DNA from: Actinophytocola oryzae
Lineage (GTDB): Bacteria > Actinomycetota > Actinomycetes > Mycobacteriales > Pseudonocardiaceae
DNA: 64,000 nucleotides
Direction: 5' to 3'
Assembly (NCBI RefSeq): GCF_004364325.1
Contig: NZ_SOCP01000001.1
Span: forward strand, 248,001-312,000
The position numbers and the translations under genes are program-made. Under the pieces are notes generated by a model. It was given only the letters and a program-made list of their open reading frames with translations, did no database searches and was not told the origin of the DNA. This document shows, in pieces, positions 1-6,760 of this stretch. Numbering within the stretch: the stretch's first letter is position 1; every line of letters begins with the position of its first letter.

Positions 1-229
1 TCACCAGTGTCAGCAGCTTCCAGGTCGCCACGATCACGACCTGCACGCACAGCACCCAGAACACCGACACCGCGGTCGCGGGCCACCGCAGGTACGCCAT
101 GTCCGGCGACTCCTGCGCCATGTACCTGAACTGCCCCGGCAGCGACAGGGTCTGGAACACGACCAGCACCCCGAACAACACCACCAGGAAGACCCGTAGG
201 AGGGCGACGACACGACCCGTAGTGACCAT
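1..229 (-). CDS. DUF2975-type membrane protein (N-terminal part, runs off the window)
   Basis: Reading the minus strand from the ATG at 229 gives an open frame to the window edge, about 76 residues. It begins MVTTGRVVALLRVFLVVLF, followed by a loop containing SLPGQF and MAQESPDMAYLRWP, then a second hydrophobic stretch (VFWVLCVQVVIVATWKLL). Two membrane helices around this loop resemble the actinobacterial DUF2975 family, small multi-helix membrane proteins often paired with an Xre-type regulator. That assignment is from memory of the family. It is divergent from the broken two-component gene at 299, and the 69 bp between them should hold both promoters. The C-terminus lies outside the window. 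Confidence 0.7.
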   Translation of the reverse strand, partial: MVTTGRVVALLRVFLVVLFGVLVVFQTLSLPGQFRYMAQESPDMAYLRWPATAVSVFWVLCVQVVIVATWKLLTLV

Positions 230-298
230 GTGTCGAGTATCGGTCGTTATCTATCGAAAGTCAATCGACCATCGACAGTGCGGCGACGCATACCGGTG

Positions 299-1014
299 AT
301 GCGGTGTGATGGCCTCCTGACCACCCTGCTGCTCGTGGAGGACGCCCCCCGGATCCGGGGGCACTGCGCCTCGCGCTGACCGACGAGGGCTACCGCGTCA
401 TCGAGGCCGGGACCGGCGAGCAGGCACTCACGTTGCTCCACGGGGACGGCGCCGAGCCGGACGTCGTGCTGCCGGACCTGATGCTGCCGGGCGACCTGCG
501 CCGCGTCCGCAGGATGGTCGACGACCTGCTGGAGATCTCCCGCTACGACCAGGACCGCTCGACGTTCGAGCTGGTCGACCTCACGGAGCTGGTGCTCGCG
601 GTGACCAGGCACCACGGCGCGGTCGCGCCCGACGCGGTCGACGTGGCGGCGCGGCCGTGGATCGTGGGGAACCGCAGGCGGCTGGAACGGGTCGTGGTGA
701 ACCTGCTGGACAACGCCACCCGCCACGGGAACGGCCTGGTACGCCCGGGAATCACGCGTGCAGGCGGCCGGGCCCGCGTCGAGGTGGACGACGCGGGCCC
801 CGGCGTGCCCGCCGCCGACCGGGAACACGTCTTCGAACGCTTCTCCCGAGGCTCACCGGCAGACCGCGAGGCGACCGACAGCGGCCTCGGCCTTGCCCTT
901 GTCGCCCAACACGTCCACGACCACGACGGCCGCACGTGGGCGGAGGACCGCCCCGGCGGCGGCGCGCGTTTCGTGGTCGAGCTGCCGGAGGCGCCGCCAC
1001 CCGCGACGGGTTAA
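299..1014 (+). pseudogene. Decayed two-component system: response-regulator start joined to histidine-kinase end
   Basis: From the ATG at 299 one frame reads a receiver start (TTLLLVEDAPRIR). Around 359-361 the frame changes by one base and continues as ALRLALTDEGYRVIEAGTGE and then VVLPDLMLPG, the region just after the phospho-acceptor strand. Immediately after LPG the text becomes histidine kinase: the end of a dimerisation helix (VDDLLEISRYD), an N box (NLLDNATRHG), a G1 box (DDAGPGVP), an F box (VFERFSRG) and a G2 box (DSGLGLALV). The rest of the receiver, the DNA-binding domain, the sensor, HAMP and the His box are all missing. I infer one internal deletion across an adjacent regulator/kinase pair plus a one-base frameshift. 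It overlaps the GerW-like gene by 4 nt at its 3' end. Confidence 0.85.
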
Positions 1015-1358
1015 CCCTCCTCGCTCCCGGCACGCAGCCGAAGGATCCGCACGCCGACCAGCAGCCCGGCGATGGCCACCCCACCGACGGTCGCGATGAG
1101 CCGGTTCACGTCGATGGCGGGCTGCCACCACACCTTCCCGTCCTGGATCACGAAGGCGCCGACCGGCCTGGCGACGAGCCCGAGCCCGCCACCCTCCGCC
1201 TCCTGTCCGAGCTTGTCCTGGCCGTTCCCGCCGCCGCCACCCCCGAAGACCCGAGCCGCCGGGATGACCGTGATCCCGTCCTTCTCGACGGGCTCGGCGT
1301 AGACCACCCGCGCGTCCATCGTCTCCTTGGCCCGCGCGAACAACTCGGCGATCTTCAT
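1011..1358 (-). CDS. GerW/YtfJ-family sporulation-type protein
   Basis: 115 residues. It starts MKIAELFARAKETMDARVVY, followed by a VEKDGITVIPAARV strand, a glycine-rich loop (FGGGGGGNG), and GLGLVARPVGAFVIQDGKV before a hydrophobic C-terminal helix (LIATVGGVAIAGLLVGVRIL). This order is characteristic of the GerW/YtfJ family. In Bacillus the family is linked to spore germination; in actinomycetes its role is not settled. The glycine loop and terminal membrane helix make the family call firm, but nothing here shows function. It stands alone, convergent with the decayed two-component gene, and is divergent from the esterase gene at 1647. Confidence 0.85.
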   Translation of the reverse strand: MKIAELFARAKETMDARVVYAEPVEKDGITVIPAARVFGGGGGGNGQDKLGQEAEGGGLGLVARPVGAFVIQDGKVWWQPAIDVNRLIATVGGVAIAGLLVGVRILRLRAGSEEG

Positions 1359-1450
1359 GCTCGGCTCCCTGGTGGTCGTCGGACAGTCGAGGACAACCTT
1401 GCCACGACCCGCCGGTCGACCGATCGCGCCACAAGCAAGGCCGCGCGATT

Positions 1451-1466
1451 TCCGAAATGTTTCGGA
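1451..1466. promoter_or_regulatory. Perfect palindrome upstream of the CE15 esterase gene
   Basis: TCCGAAATGTTTCGGA has two 7-bp arms (TCCGAAA/TTTCGGA) around a 2-bp centre. It lies in a locally AT-rich stretch 181 bp before the esterase start. It resembles the CGAAA/TTTCG palindromes described in front of actinomycete xylanase genes, so it may be a sugar-responsive operator. The resemblance is from memory. Confidence 0.5.
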
Positions 1467-1538
1467 CGGTTTTTACATTCCGGTATTAACCATTGACCGA
1501 TGGTGACAATTCGTCGTAAACTATTACCGGAATATTTA

Positions 1539-1549
1539 TGAAAGTTTCG
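1539..1549. promoter_or_regulatory. Second xylanase-type palindrome upstream of the CE15 gene
   Basis: TGAAAGTTTCG differs at one position from the palindrome CGAAAGTTTCG, a form described in front of actinomycete xylanase genes. It lies 98 bp before the GTG start, downstream of the first palindrome. Together they suggest plant-polysaccharide-dependent control of the esterase. Confidence 0.5.
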
Positions 1550-1646
1550 GGGACGTTTCAGCGTCCAACAAGTCTCCGTCCATTGTGGACAAAGAGGTCC
1601 TGGTGGCCCCGGAACGCAATCGTTGCGTGCACCGGAAGGAGAGCCT

Positions 1647-3272
1647 GTGAACACGAGATGGGCCCGCTCCACGATCCGCTCCGCCCTGGTACTGCTCGCC
1701 GTGGCGGCGCTCGCGATCGCTGGGGTGGTGACGGTCGTCGTGGCGAGAACCGCGCCCGCGGCGGCCGACGTGTCGATCGCGGCGGTCGAGGACGACGGCG
1801 CCAACTGCCCGGTCACCCTGCCCGGCTCGCTGCCGGCCAACTCGCGGCTTCCCGATCCCTTCAAGAAGATCGACGGGAGCCGTATCACCTCGAAGGCCGA
1901 CTGGCGGTGCAGGCGGGCCGAGATCAAGAGGATGGAGGAGCGGTACGTCTACGGTGAGAAGCCGGCGAAACCCGCCAGCGTCACCGGCACGGTGTCCAGC
2001 ACCAACATCACCGTGAACGTGTCGCAGAACGGCCGCAGCGCCAGCTTCTCCGCCGGCGTGCAGCTGCCGACCGGCACGGGGCCCTTCCCGGCCGTCGTGG
2101 TGCTCGGCGGGTTCGGCGCGGACACGGCGACCATCCGGTCGGCGGGCGCGGCGGTCATCAACTACGACCCGCTCGCGGTCGGGCGGGAAGGCACGCCGCG
2201 CAACAACAAGCAGGGTGCCTTCTACACGATCTACGGCAACACCAGCACCACCGGCATCCTCGCCGCGTGGGCGTGGGGTGTCAGCCGGATCATCGACGTG
2301 ATCGAGTCGTCCGGCGGGTCCGTCCTCAAGGCCGACTCCGTCGGTGTGACGGGATGTTCCCGCTACGGCAAGGGCGCGCTCGCGGTCGGCGCGTTCGACC
2401 AGCGCATCGCGCTGACCATGCCGATCGAGTCCGGCAGTGCCGGTGCGCCGATCTTCCGCGGCATCCCGGGCGAGTCGGGCGCGCAGCCGCTGAGCAGCGC
2501 CTACAGCGAGCAGCCGTGGCTCGGTGACGCGTTCAGCTCCTTCACCGGCAACCCGAACACGTTGCCGGTCGACCAGCACGAGACCGTGGCGATGATCGCG
2601 CCGCGCGGGTTGTTCATCATGGAGAACCCGCACATCGACTGGCTGGCCGCGCGGTCGGGCAGCGTCGCCGCGCTCGGTGCGGCGGAGGTCTACAAGGCAC
2701 TCGGCGCGGGCGGCAACATCACGTACTGGTCCGACATCTCGGATGGCACCCACTGTGCCACCCGCTCCGAGTGGCGCACCCCGCTGCAGCAGAACATCCA
2801 GAAGTACCTGCTGCGCACGGGAAGCAGCACGGGTGTCTTCCGGATCTCCAGTCGCAAGCCGGGCAACCTGGCCGAGTGGCGGGACTGGACGACGCCGACC
2901 CTGTCCGACAGCCCGAGCGATCCGCCGCCGGACGACCCGGAGGACCCGGACGACCCACCGCCCACCGATCCGCCGCCTACGGGTGGCTGCGCGGCGACGG
3001 TGTCGGTCAACCAGTGGACCGGCGGCTTCACCGCCACGGTCCGGGTCACCGCGGGGTCTTCGGCGATCACCGGCTGGACCGTCTCCGCGACACTGCCGTC
3101 CGGAGCGACGATCACCAGCGGGTGGAACGCCAACCGCAGTGGTAACTCCGGCGCGGTCCAGTTCACCAACGTCGGGTTCAACGGCGCGGTGGGCGCGGGC
3201 CAGTCGGTCGAGTTCGGCTTCCAGGGCACCGGAACCGGCACCGGCATGACACCGAGCTGCGCGGCAAGCTAG
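1647..3272 (+). CDS. Secreted glucuronoyl methylesterase-like (CE15) enzyme with CBM2
   Basis: 541 residues from the GTG at 1647, chosen because AAGGAGAG sits just upstream; a longer frame to 1623 lacks such a site. A signal sequence (arginines, hydrophobic ALVLLAVAALAIAGVVTVVV, then APAAA) is followed by an alpha/beta hydrolase. The CE15 nucleophile motif GCSRYGKG has Ser near residue 238, a Glu lies in PIESGSAG near 261 and a His in DGTHCA near 369. A Pro/Asp linker (about 425-447) leads to a C-terminal CBM2-like module with NQWTGGF, GW and paired cysteines. CE15 enzymes cleave ester links between lignin and glucuronoxylan, and CBM2 binds cellulose or xylan. It has its own promoter region with two palindromes. 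Confidence 0.85.
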   Translation: MNTRWARSTIRSALVLLAVAALAIAGVVTVVVARTAPAAADVSIAAVEDDGANCPVTLPGSLPANSRLPDPFKKIDGSRITSKADWRCRRAEIKRMEERYVYGEKPAKPASVTGTVSSTNITVNVSQNGRSASFSAGVQLPTGTGPFPAVVVLGGFGADTATIRSAGAAVINYDPLAVGREGTPRNNKQGAFYTIYGNTSTTGILAAWAWGVSRIIDVIESSGGSVLKADSVGVTGCSRYGKGALAVGAFDQRIALTMPIESGSAGAPIFRGIPGESGAQPLSSAYSEQPWLGDAFSSFTGNPNTLPVDQHETVAMIAPRGLFIMENPHIDWLAARSGSVAALGAAEVYKALGAGGNITYWSDISDGTHCATRSEWRTPLQQNIQKYLLRTGSSTGVFRISSRKPGNLAEWRDWTTPTLSDSPSDPPPDDPEDPDDPPPTDPPPTGGCAATVSVNQWTGGFTATVRVTAGSSAITGWTVSATLPSGATITSGWNANRSGNSGAVQFTNVGFNGAVGAGQSVEFGFQGTGTGTGMTPSCAAS

Positions 3273-3288
3273 CTCGGACCGGCCCAAC

Positions 3289-3401
3289 GCACTGAAGGAC
3301 GCCTTCGTAACGCCTGGCGTAAGGAAGGCGTCCTTCGTGACGGCCGACGCACTGAAGGACGCCTTCGTAACGCCGGGCGTAAGGAAGGCGTCCTTCAGTG
3401 C
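3289..3401. repeat. Dispersed palindromic repeat, tandem duplicate (60-bp period)
   Basis: Two copies of an inverted unit, starting CACTGAAGGACGCC at 3290 and 3350, exactly 60 bp apart. Each pairs a GAAGGACGCCTTC box with an inverted GAAGGCGTCCTTC box about 30 bp later, so each folds into a long hairpin. The TGA stop of the minus-strand MarR gene (3395-3397) lies inside the right edge. It sits between the convergent ends of the esterase and MarR genes, so a bidirectional terminator role is likely. Related loci are at 26992, 27222, 36731, 46547 and 61455. Confidence 0.85.
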
Positions 3402-3877
3402 GGGTCTGCGGAGGGCTCGGCCGTTGCGTCGGGTCCTCCGTTCCCCAGCAGGACGCCCATGATGCGGTCGAGGTGGGCGATGTCCTGTGCGGGCAGCGCG
3501 CTCAGCGTCGCGGGCGGCTCGTCGAGGATCCGCCCGGCGCGACGGGCGAGTCGGCGGCCCGCGGCGGTGATCGCGACGATCTTGCGGCGCCGGTCGTGCG
3601 GGTCGGGCCTGCGCTCGACGAGACCGCGTGACTCGAGGTCGTCCACGACGACGGTCGTGTAGGGGGCGTCGACGGCGAGCAGGGCCGCCAGCTCGCGCAT
3701 GGTCATCGGCGCGCGGTCCAGCTTGCCGAGCGCCTTGAGGCGGATGAAGCTCATGCCGAGGCGCGCGCTGACCTCGCCGCGGCGGTCGTTCAGCTCGAGC
3801 ACGATCGTCCGCATGGCCTGCCACGCACTGCGTGCCGCGTCGTCCCGGCTCGGTGGGGTGCCCATGGCGCTAGCCAA
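3395..3877 (-). CDS. MarR-family transcriptional regulator
   Basis: 160 residues from the ATG at 3877, or 156 from the ATG at 3865, which is just past the stop of the upstream exporter gene. A winged-helix core is visible: MTMRELAALLAVDAPYTT, VVDDLESRGLVERR and the MarR wing DPHDRRRKIVAIT. It follows the MFS gene with an 8-nt overlap, so the two form one operon. This is the usual arrangement of a MarR repressor with its drug exporter. The likely operators are the two 14-bp palindromes at 5313-5343. Its stop codon is contributed by the dispersed repeat. Confidence 0.9.
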   Translation of the reverse strand: MASAMGTPPSRDDAARSAWQAMRTIVLELNDRRGEVSARLGMSFIRLKALGKLDRAPMTMRELAALLAVDAPYTTVVVDDLESRGLVERRPDPHDRRRKIVAITAAGRRLARRAGRILDEPPATLSALPAQDIAHLDRIMGVLLGNGGPDATAEPSADPH

Positions 3878-5297
3878 GCACAGGGTCGAGAGTGGCGGCG
3901 GTGCGGTCGGCCGTGCGTTTCGCGTGTGCGGTGCTGGTCAGGAGCCCGAGGACGGCGACGGCGATCCCACAGCCGACGACGATCCCCTCCGCGAGGCACG
4001 CGTTGGCCAGCACACCGGCCCCCAGCTCGCCGTCCGTACCCGTGTTCACCAGCGACCCGATCACCGCCACGCCGAGCGACGAGCCGAGCTGACGGCTCGT
4101 CGACGCGAGCGCGGCCGCGGTGCCCGCCTGTGCGTTGGGCATCCCGGACACGGCCGCGTTGGTGATGGGCGGGTTGACGAGCCCGATCCCGGCACCGAAC
4201 AGGACGAAGCTCAGCACGAGGTGGCCGTAGCTGGTGGTGTCGGAGAGGCCGAGCAGCATCGCGGCGCCGCCCGCCATGCCGAGACCGGCGAACACGAGCG
4301 GTAGCCGTGGCCCCCGGGTGCCCACGAGCCGGCCGGACAGCGGCGCCGCGACCAGCACCATCGCGGCCATGGGCGCGGTGAGCAGCCCCGCATCCAACGG
4401 CGACAGTCCACGCACGTCCTGCAGGTAGAGCGTGGCGAGGAACAGGAACCCGCCGAAGCCGCCGAGCGCGCACACCGCCGTGAGGCTCGCGCCGGAGAAC
4501 GGCAGACTGCGGAAGAACCGGAACTCGATCAGCGGTTCACGCACGCGCGGCTCGTACCACAGGAGCCCGACCAGCGAGACGAGCGAGATCCCCAGCGGCA
4601 CCAGAACACCCGGTGCTCCCCAGCCGGCGCGGGGCGACTCGATGATCGCGTAGACGAGCGCCGCCACCAGGGCGATGACGAGCACCTGACCGACGGGGTC
4701 GATGCGGCGTGGCCGCGGCGCCCGCGAGTCGGGCACGAACAGCGCGGTCAGCACGAGCGCCCCGATCCCGATGGGCACGTTGATCCAGAAGATCGACTCC
4801 CAGCCGACGCCGTCGGTGAGGGCGCCGCCCACGATCGGCCCGATGCCCATGCTCAGGCCCAGCACGCTGGCGAAGATCCCGATGGCCCGCGATCGTTCGC
4901 GCGGGTCGGTGAACACGTTGGTCACGATCGACATCGCGATCGGGTTGAGCATCGACCCGCCGACGGCCTGCACCATCCGGAAGGCCACAAGCCACCCGAG
5001 GCCCGGCGCGATGCTGCACAGCAGCGACCCGGCGGTGAAGACGACCAGCCCGGTCTGGAACGTGCGCTTGCGCCCGAGCCGGTCGGCCGTCGAGCCGGAA
5101 AGGATCAACAGGCCGGCGAGCACGACCGTGTAGGCGTCGATCACCCACTGCAGGTCGGCGATCCCCCCGTGCAGCTCCCGCCCGATGGACGGCAGCGCGA
5201 CGTTGACGATCGTGATGTCCATGCCCACGATCAGCAGGCTCAGACAACAGATCCCCAGGACGACGTAACGCCTGCGAGAACTCAGTTCCGGCACGGA
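3870..5297 (-). CDS. MFS drug exporter, DHA2 (14-helix, EmrB/QacA) type
   Basis: 475 residues from the GTG at 5297 (VPELSSRRRYVVLG). The frame is open to an ATG at 5330, but that ATG and the next codons lie on two near-identical palindromes that look like MarR operators, and GGAAG lies 8 nt before the GTG, so I prefer the shorter start. DHA2 features are present: helix 1 with GMDITIVNVALPSIG, motif A ADRLGRKR, a motif-C-like stretch (GLSMGIGPIVGGAL) and many hydrophobic helices. It should expel hydrophobic or cationic compounds using the proton gradient; the substrate cannot be read. It is co-transcribed with the MarR gene downstream. Confidence 0.9.
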   Translation of the reverse strand, partial: SVPELSSRRRYVVLGICCLSLLIVGMDITIVNVALPSIGRELHGGIADLQWVIDAYTVVLAGLLILSGSTADRLGRKRTFQTGLVVFTAGSLLCSIAPGLGWLVAFRMVQAVGGSMLNPIAMSIVTNVFTDPRERSRAIGIFASVLGLSMGIGPIVGGALTDGVGWESIFWINVPIGIGALVLTALFVPDSRAPRPRRIDPVGQVLVIALVAALVYAIIESPRAGWGAPGVLVPLGISLVSLVGLLWYEPRVREPLIEFRFFRSLPFSGASLTAVCALGGFGGFLFLATLYLQDVRGLSPLDAGLLTAPMAAMVLVAAPLSGRLVGTRGPRLPLVFAGLGMAGGAAMLLGLSDTTSYGHLVLSFVLFGAGIGLVNPPITNAAVSGMPNAQAGTAAALASTSRQLGSSLGVAVIGSLVNTGTDGELGAGVLANACLAEGIVVGCGIAVAVLGLLTSTAHAKRTADRTAATLDPVLG

Positions 5298-5312
5298 TAC
5301 CGCTTCCAATCG

Positions 5313-5343
5313 TTGTAGGACTACAACCATTTTAGTCCTACAA
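5313..5343. promoter_or_regulatory. Two MarR-type operators of the MFS/MarR operon
   Basis: TTGTAGGACTACAA (5313-5326) is a perfect 6+2+6 palindrome. TTTTAGTCCTACAA (5330-5343) matches its reverse complement at 13 of 14 positions. They are separated by 3 bp and lie just upstream of the preferred GTG start at 5297. MarR dimers bind palindromes of this size, so autoregulation by the MarR protein is the simplest reading. Confidence 0.75.
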
Positions 5344-5467
5344 GTACCCGGGGTGGTGGGCCGCCTGCGCTCAGGGGCTGCGGTCTACAGGTTGGGAGCG
5401 GTCCGGGGTGGTCGGGGACGGTTCGTGGTTGGTGGCGGCGGGTGGGTTTGGTGATGGCTCGCGGGGT

Positions 5468-5640
5468 TGGCTGCGGTGGGTGGGCGGTGGTGCGGGTGGT
5501 GCGGGTGGGGTTGGTTGCGGTGGGTGGGCGGTGGCGGTGGTTTGTGGGTTGGTGACGGCCCGCGGGATTGGTTGCGGTGAGTGGGCGGTGGCGGTGGTTT
5601 GTGAGTTGGTGACGGCCGGCGGGCTGGCTGCGGTGAATGA
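5468..5640. repeat. Imperfect tandem repeat, about 57 bp
   Basis: The word TTGGTTGCGGTG occurs at 5511 and 5568 (57 bp apart) and recurs as CTGGCTGCGGTG at 5624. Each copy is followed by a near-identical stretch containing TGGGCGGTGGCGGTGG and, further on, GTTGGTGACGGC. A diverged copy precedes at about 5468. No open frame with a recognisable product spans it. Confidence 0.7.
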
Positions 5641-6002
5641 TGCGATGGAGGCGTTGTGCGAGGCGGGTGGCGGTCATGGGCCTGGTGGCGGCGAGTGGGG
5701 CTCGGGGCTGTGTGTGGCGTTCAAGTGCGGGCGGGTGAGCAGTTGGTGGGGCTCCAGGGTTGGCGGCGGCCTGCGCGGCGGGTGGCGGCGAATGGGGCTG
5801 ATGGCGGTCTTCGGGTAAGCGGGGCTGCGGTTTGGAGGTGGGGGCGGTTGCGGTTGGTGGGGCTGCATGGGTCGGTCGCGGCCTGCGGGGGCTGGCGGTG
5901 GTATGCGTGGCTGGTGGCCATCTGCGATGTCGGGTGGTGCGATCGGTGGAAGTCGGCGGGTCTGCGAGGGTCGGCGGCGGTCTGTGGGCTTGGCTGCCGT
6001 CA

Positions 6003-6037
6003 GGGGCTCGGGGCTCGGGGCTCGGGGCTCGGGGCTC
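6003..6037. repeat. Five GGGGCTC heptamers (G-quadruplex motif) behind the dksA-like gene
   Basis: GGGGCTC is repeated five times without error and followed by another G run, which fits a four-quartet G-quadruplex pattern with 3-nt loops. It ends 9 nt beyond the minus-strand stop codon at 6047-6049, on the template strand for that gene. A role in stalling or ending transcription is possible. Confidence 0.75.
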
Positions 6038-6046
6038 GGGGGCGCG

Positions 6047-6445
6047 TCAGCGGCGGTCGGCGCAGTGGATGCAGAGGGTGGTCGAGGGGAGTGCCTCCAG
6101 GCGGCCCGCCGCGATCGGGTTGCCGCAGCGGGTGCAGGTGCCGTAGGTGCCTGCGGCGAGCCTTTCCGTCGCCGCGTCCAGGGCGCGCAGCTCCTCGCGT
6201 GCCTGGTCGAGCAGGGCCGCGACCTGGGCACGTTCGAACGCCGTGACGCCGTCGGGATCGTGCTCGTCGTCGTTCGTGGTGTGCGCCGAGGACTCGATGA
6301 TGCCCTCCAACTGCCTGTCCAGCGCCTCGATCAGCTCGATCGTCTCCCTGCGACGGGCGGCGAGCCGGTCCGGGCGGCCTGAGCCAGACTCCCCTGAGGC
6401 TGGCTCGAGCGGCGCGTCACCTGATCTCGGCGCAAGGTGTTCCAT
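6047..6445 (-). CDS. TraR/DksA-type zinc-finger protein
   Basis: 132 residues from the ATG at 6445, or 148 from the ATG at 6493. Neither start has an ideally spaced ribosome site: GGAGG is only 1 nt from the ATG at 6445. The N-terminal half is a charged coiled-coil-like helix (RRRETIELIEALDRQLEG, AALLDQAREELRALD). The C-terminal half carries a four-cysteine finger, CTRCG then CIHC, preceded by GTYGTC. This is the DksA/TraR plan; such proteins insert into the RNA polymerase secondary channel. The finger and coil are clear but the regulatory target is unknown. A 9-bp inverted repeat surrounds the 6445 start. Confidence 0.85.
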   Translation of the reverse strand: MEHLAPRSGDAPLEPASGESGSGRPDRLAARRRETIELIEALDRQLEGIIESSAHTTNDDEHDPDGVTAFERAQVAALLDQAREELRALDAATERLAAGTYGTCTRCGNPIAAGRLEALPSTTLCIHCADRR

Positions 6446-6462
6446 GCCTCCATTGGAACACC
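6436..6462 (-). promoter_or_regulatory. Hairpin with Shine-Dalgarno in its loop at the dksA-like start
   Basis: GGTGTTCCA and TGGAACACC form a perfect 9-bp inverted repeat around a 9-nt spacer. On the minus-strand transcript the spacer reads ATGGAGGCA, so GGAGG lies in the loop and the ATG at 6445 spans the loop/stem junction. It may act as an RNA structure controlling start selection, or as a DNA operator. Confidence 0.5.
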
Positions 6463-6511
6463 GCCCGCCAGCCACGGGCGCCCGTCCGGACATGCCTCAT
6501 CCAGACATGGC

Positions 6512-6530
6512 GTTCAAGGCATGCCTGAAC
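6512..6530. promoter_or_regulatory. Imperfect palindrome between the dksA-like and nitrilase genes
   Basis: GTTCAAGGCATGCCTGAAC is a palindrome with one offset base. It lies in the 315-bp divergent gap between the DksA-like gene and the nitrilase gene. The gap is unusually AT-rich around 6531-6570 and also has the palindrome GTGGGCCCAC at 6581-6590. Regulator unknown. Confidence 0.35.
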
Positions 6531-6723
6531 CACCAAAAACCAATCAATTGAAAACTATATTGATGTCCAATTTGAGTTGGGTGGGCCCACGGGTTTCCAG
6601 CGGAGCTTGCACTCCGCCGCAATGGGACTACGACGGCCGATGCACCACGCACCCGACCGACGCCAGGCGGAAGGACCCCTCGTCCGCGTTCACCCGTCTG
6701 ACCTGCGCGGAGGTGGGGTGGGG

Positions 6724-6753
6724 TTGGCCGCCGCACTGTCCGGTCCCTAACGT
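6724..6753 (+). promoter_or_regulatory. Putative promoter giving a leaderless nitrilase transcript
   Basis: TTGGCC (6724-6729) and TAACGT (6748-6753) are separated by 18 bp and resemble -35 and -10 boxes. The -10 ends 7 nt before the ATG at 6761, so transcription would start at or next to the start codon. No ribosome site precedes this ATG, consistent with leaderless expression. Confidence 0.5.
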
Positions 6754-6760
6754 TCGCTGC

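Larger units (their letters stand above)
5347..6046. other. Gene-free, strongly G-rich low-complexity tract
   Basis: I can support no gene here. The plus strand is extremely G-rich and A-poor; in 5521-5580 I count 33 G, 16 T, 8 C and 3 A. Open frames on both strands have repetitive Pro/Thr/His/Arg- or Gly/Trp/Val-rich translations and no family features, so I treat them as composition artefacts. The tract includes an imperfect tandem repeat (5468-5640) and a heptamer array (6003-6037). Many runs of three or more G suggest G-quadruplex or R-loop potential. Confidence 0.65.

Noticed and set aside
3289-3401. Inverted repeats considered as ends of an insertion sequence
   Set aside because: No transposase between or near any copy and no target-site duplication; the unit is a compact hairpin at gene ends.
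5321-6231. Minus-strand Pro/Thr/His/Arg-rich frames in the G-rich tract as repetitive protein genes
   Set aside because: No ribosome site or domain, translations mirror the nucleotide repeats, and the plus-strand frames look equally artificial.
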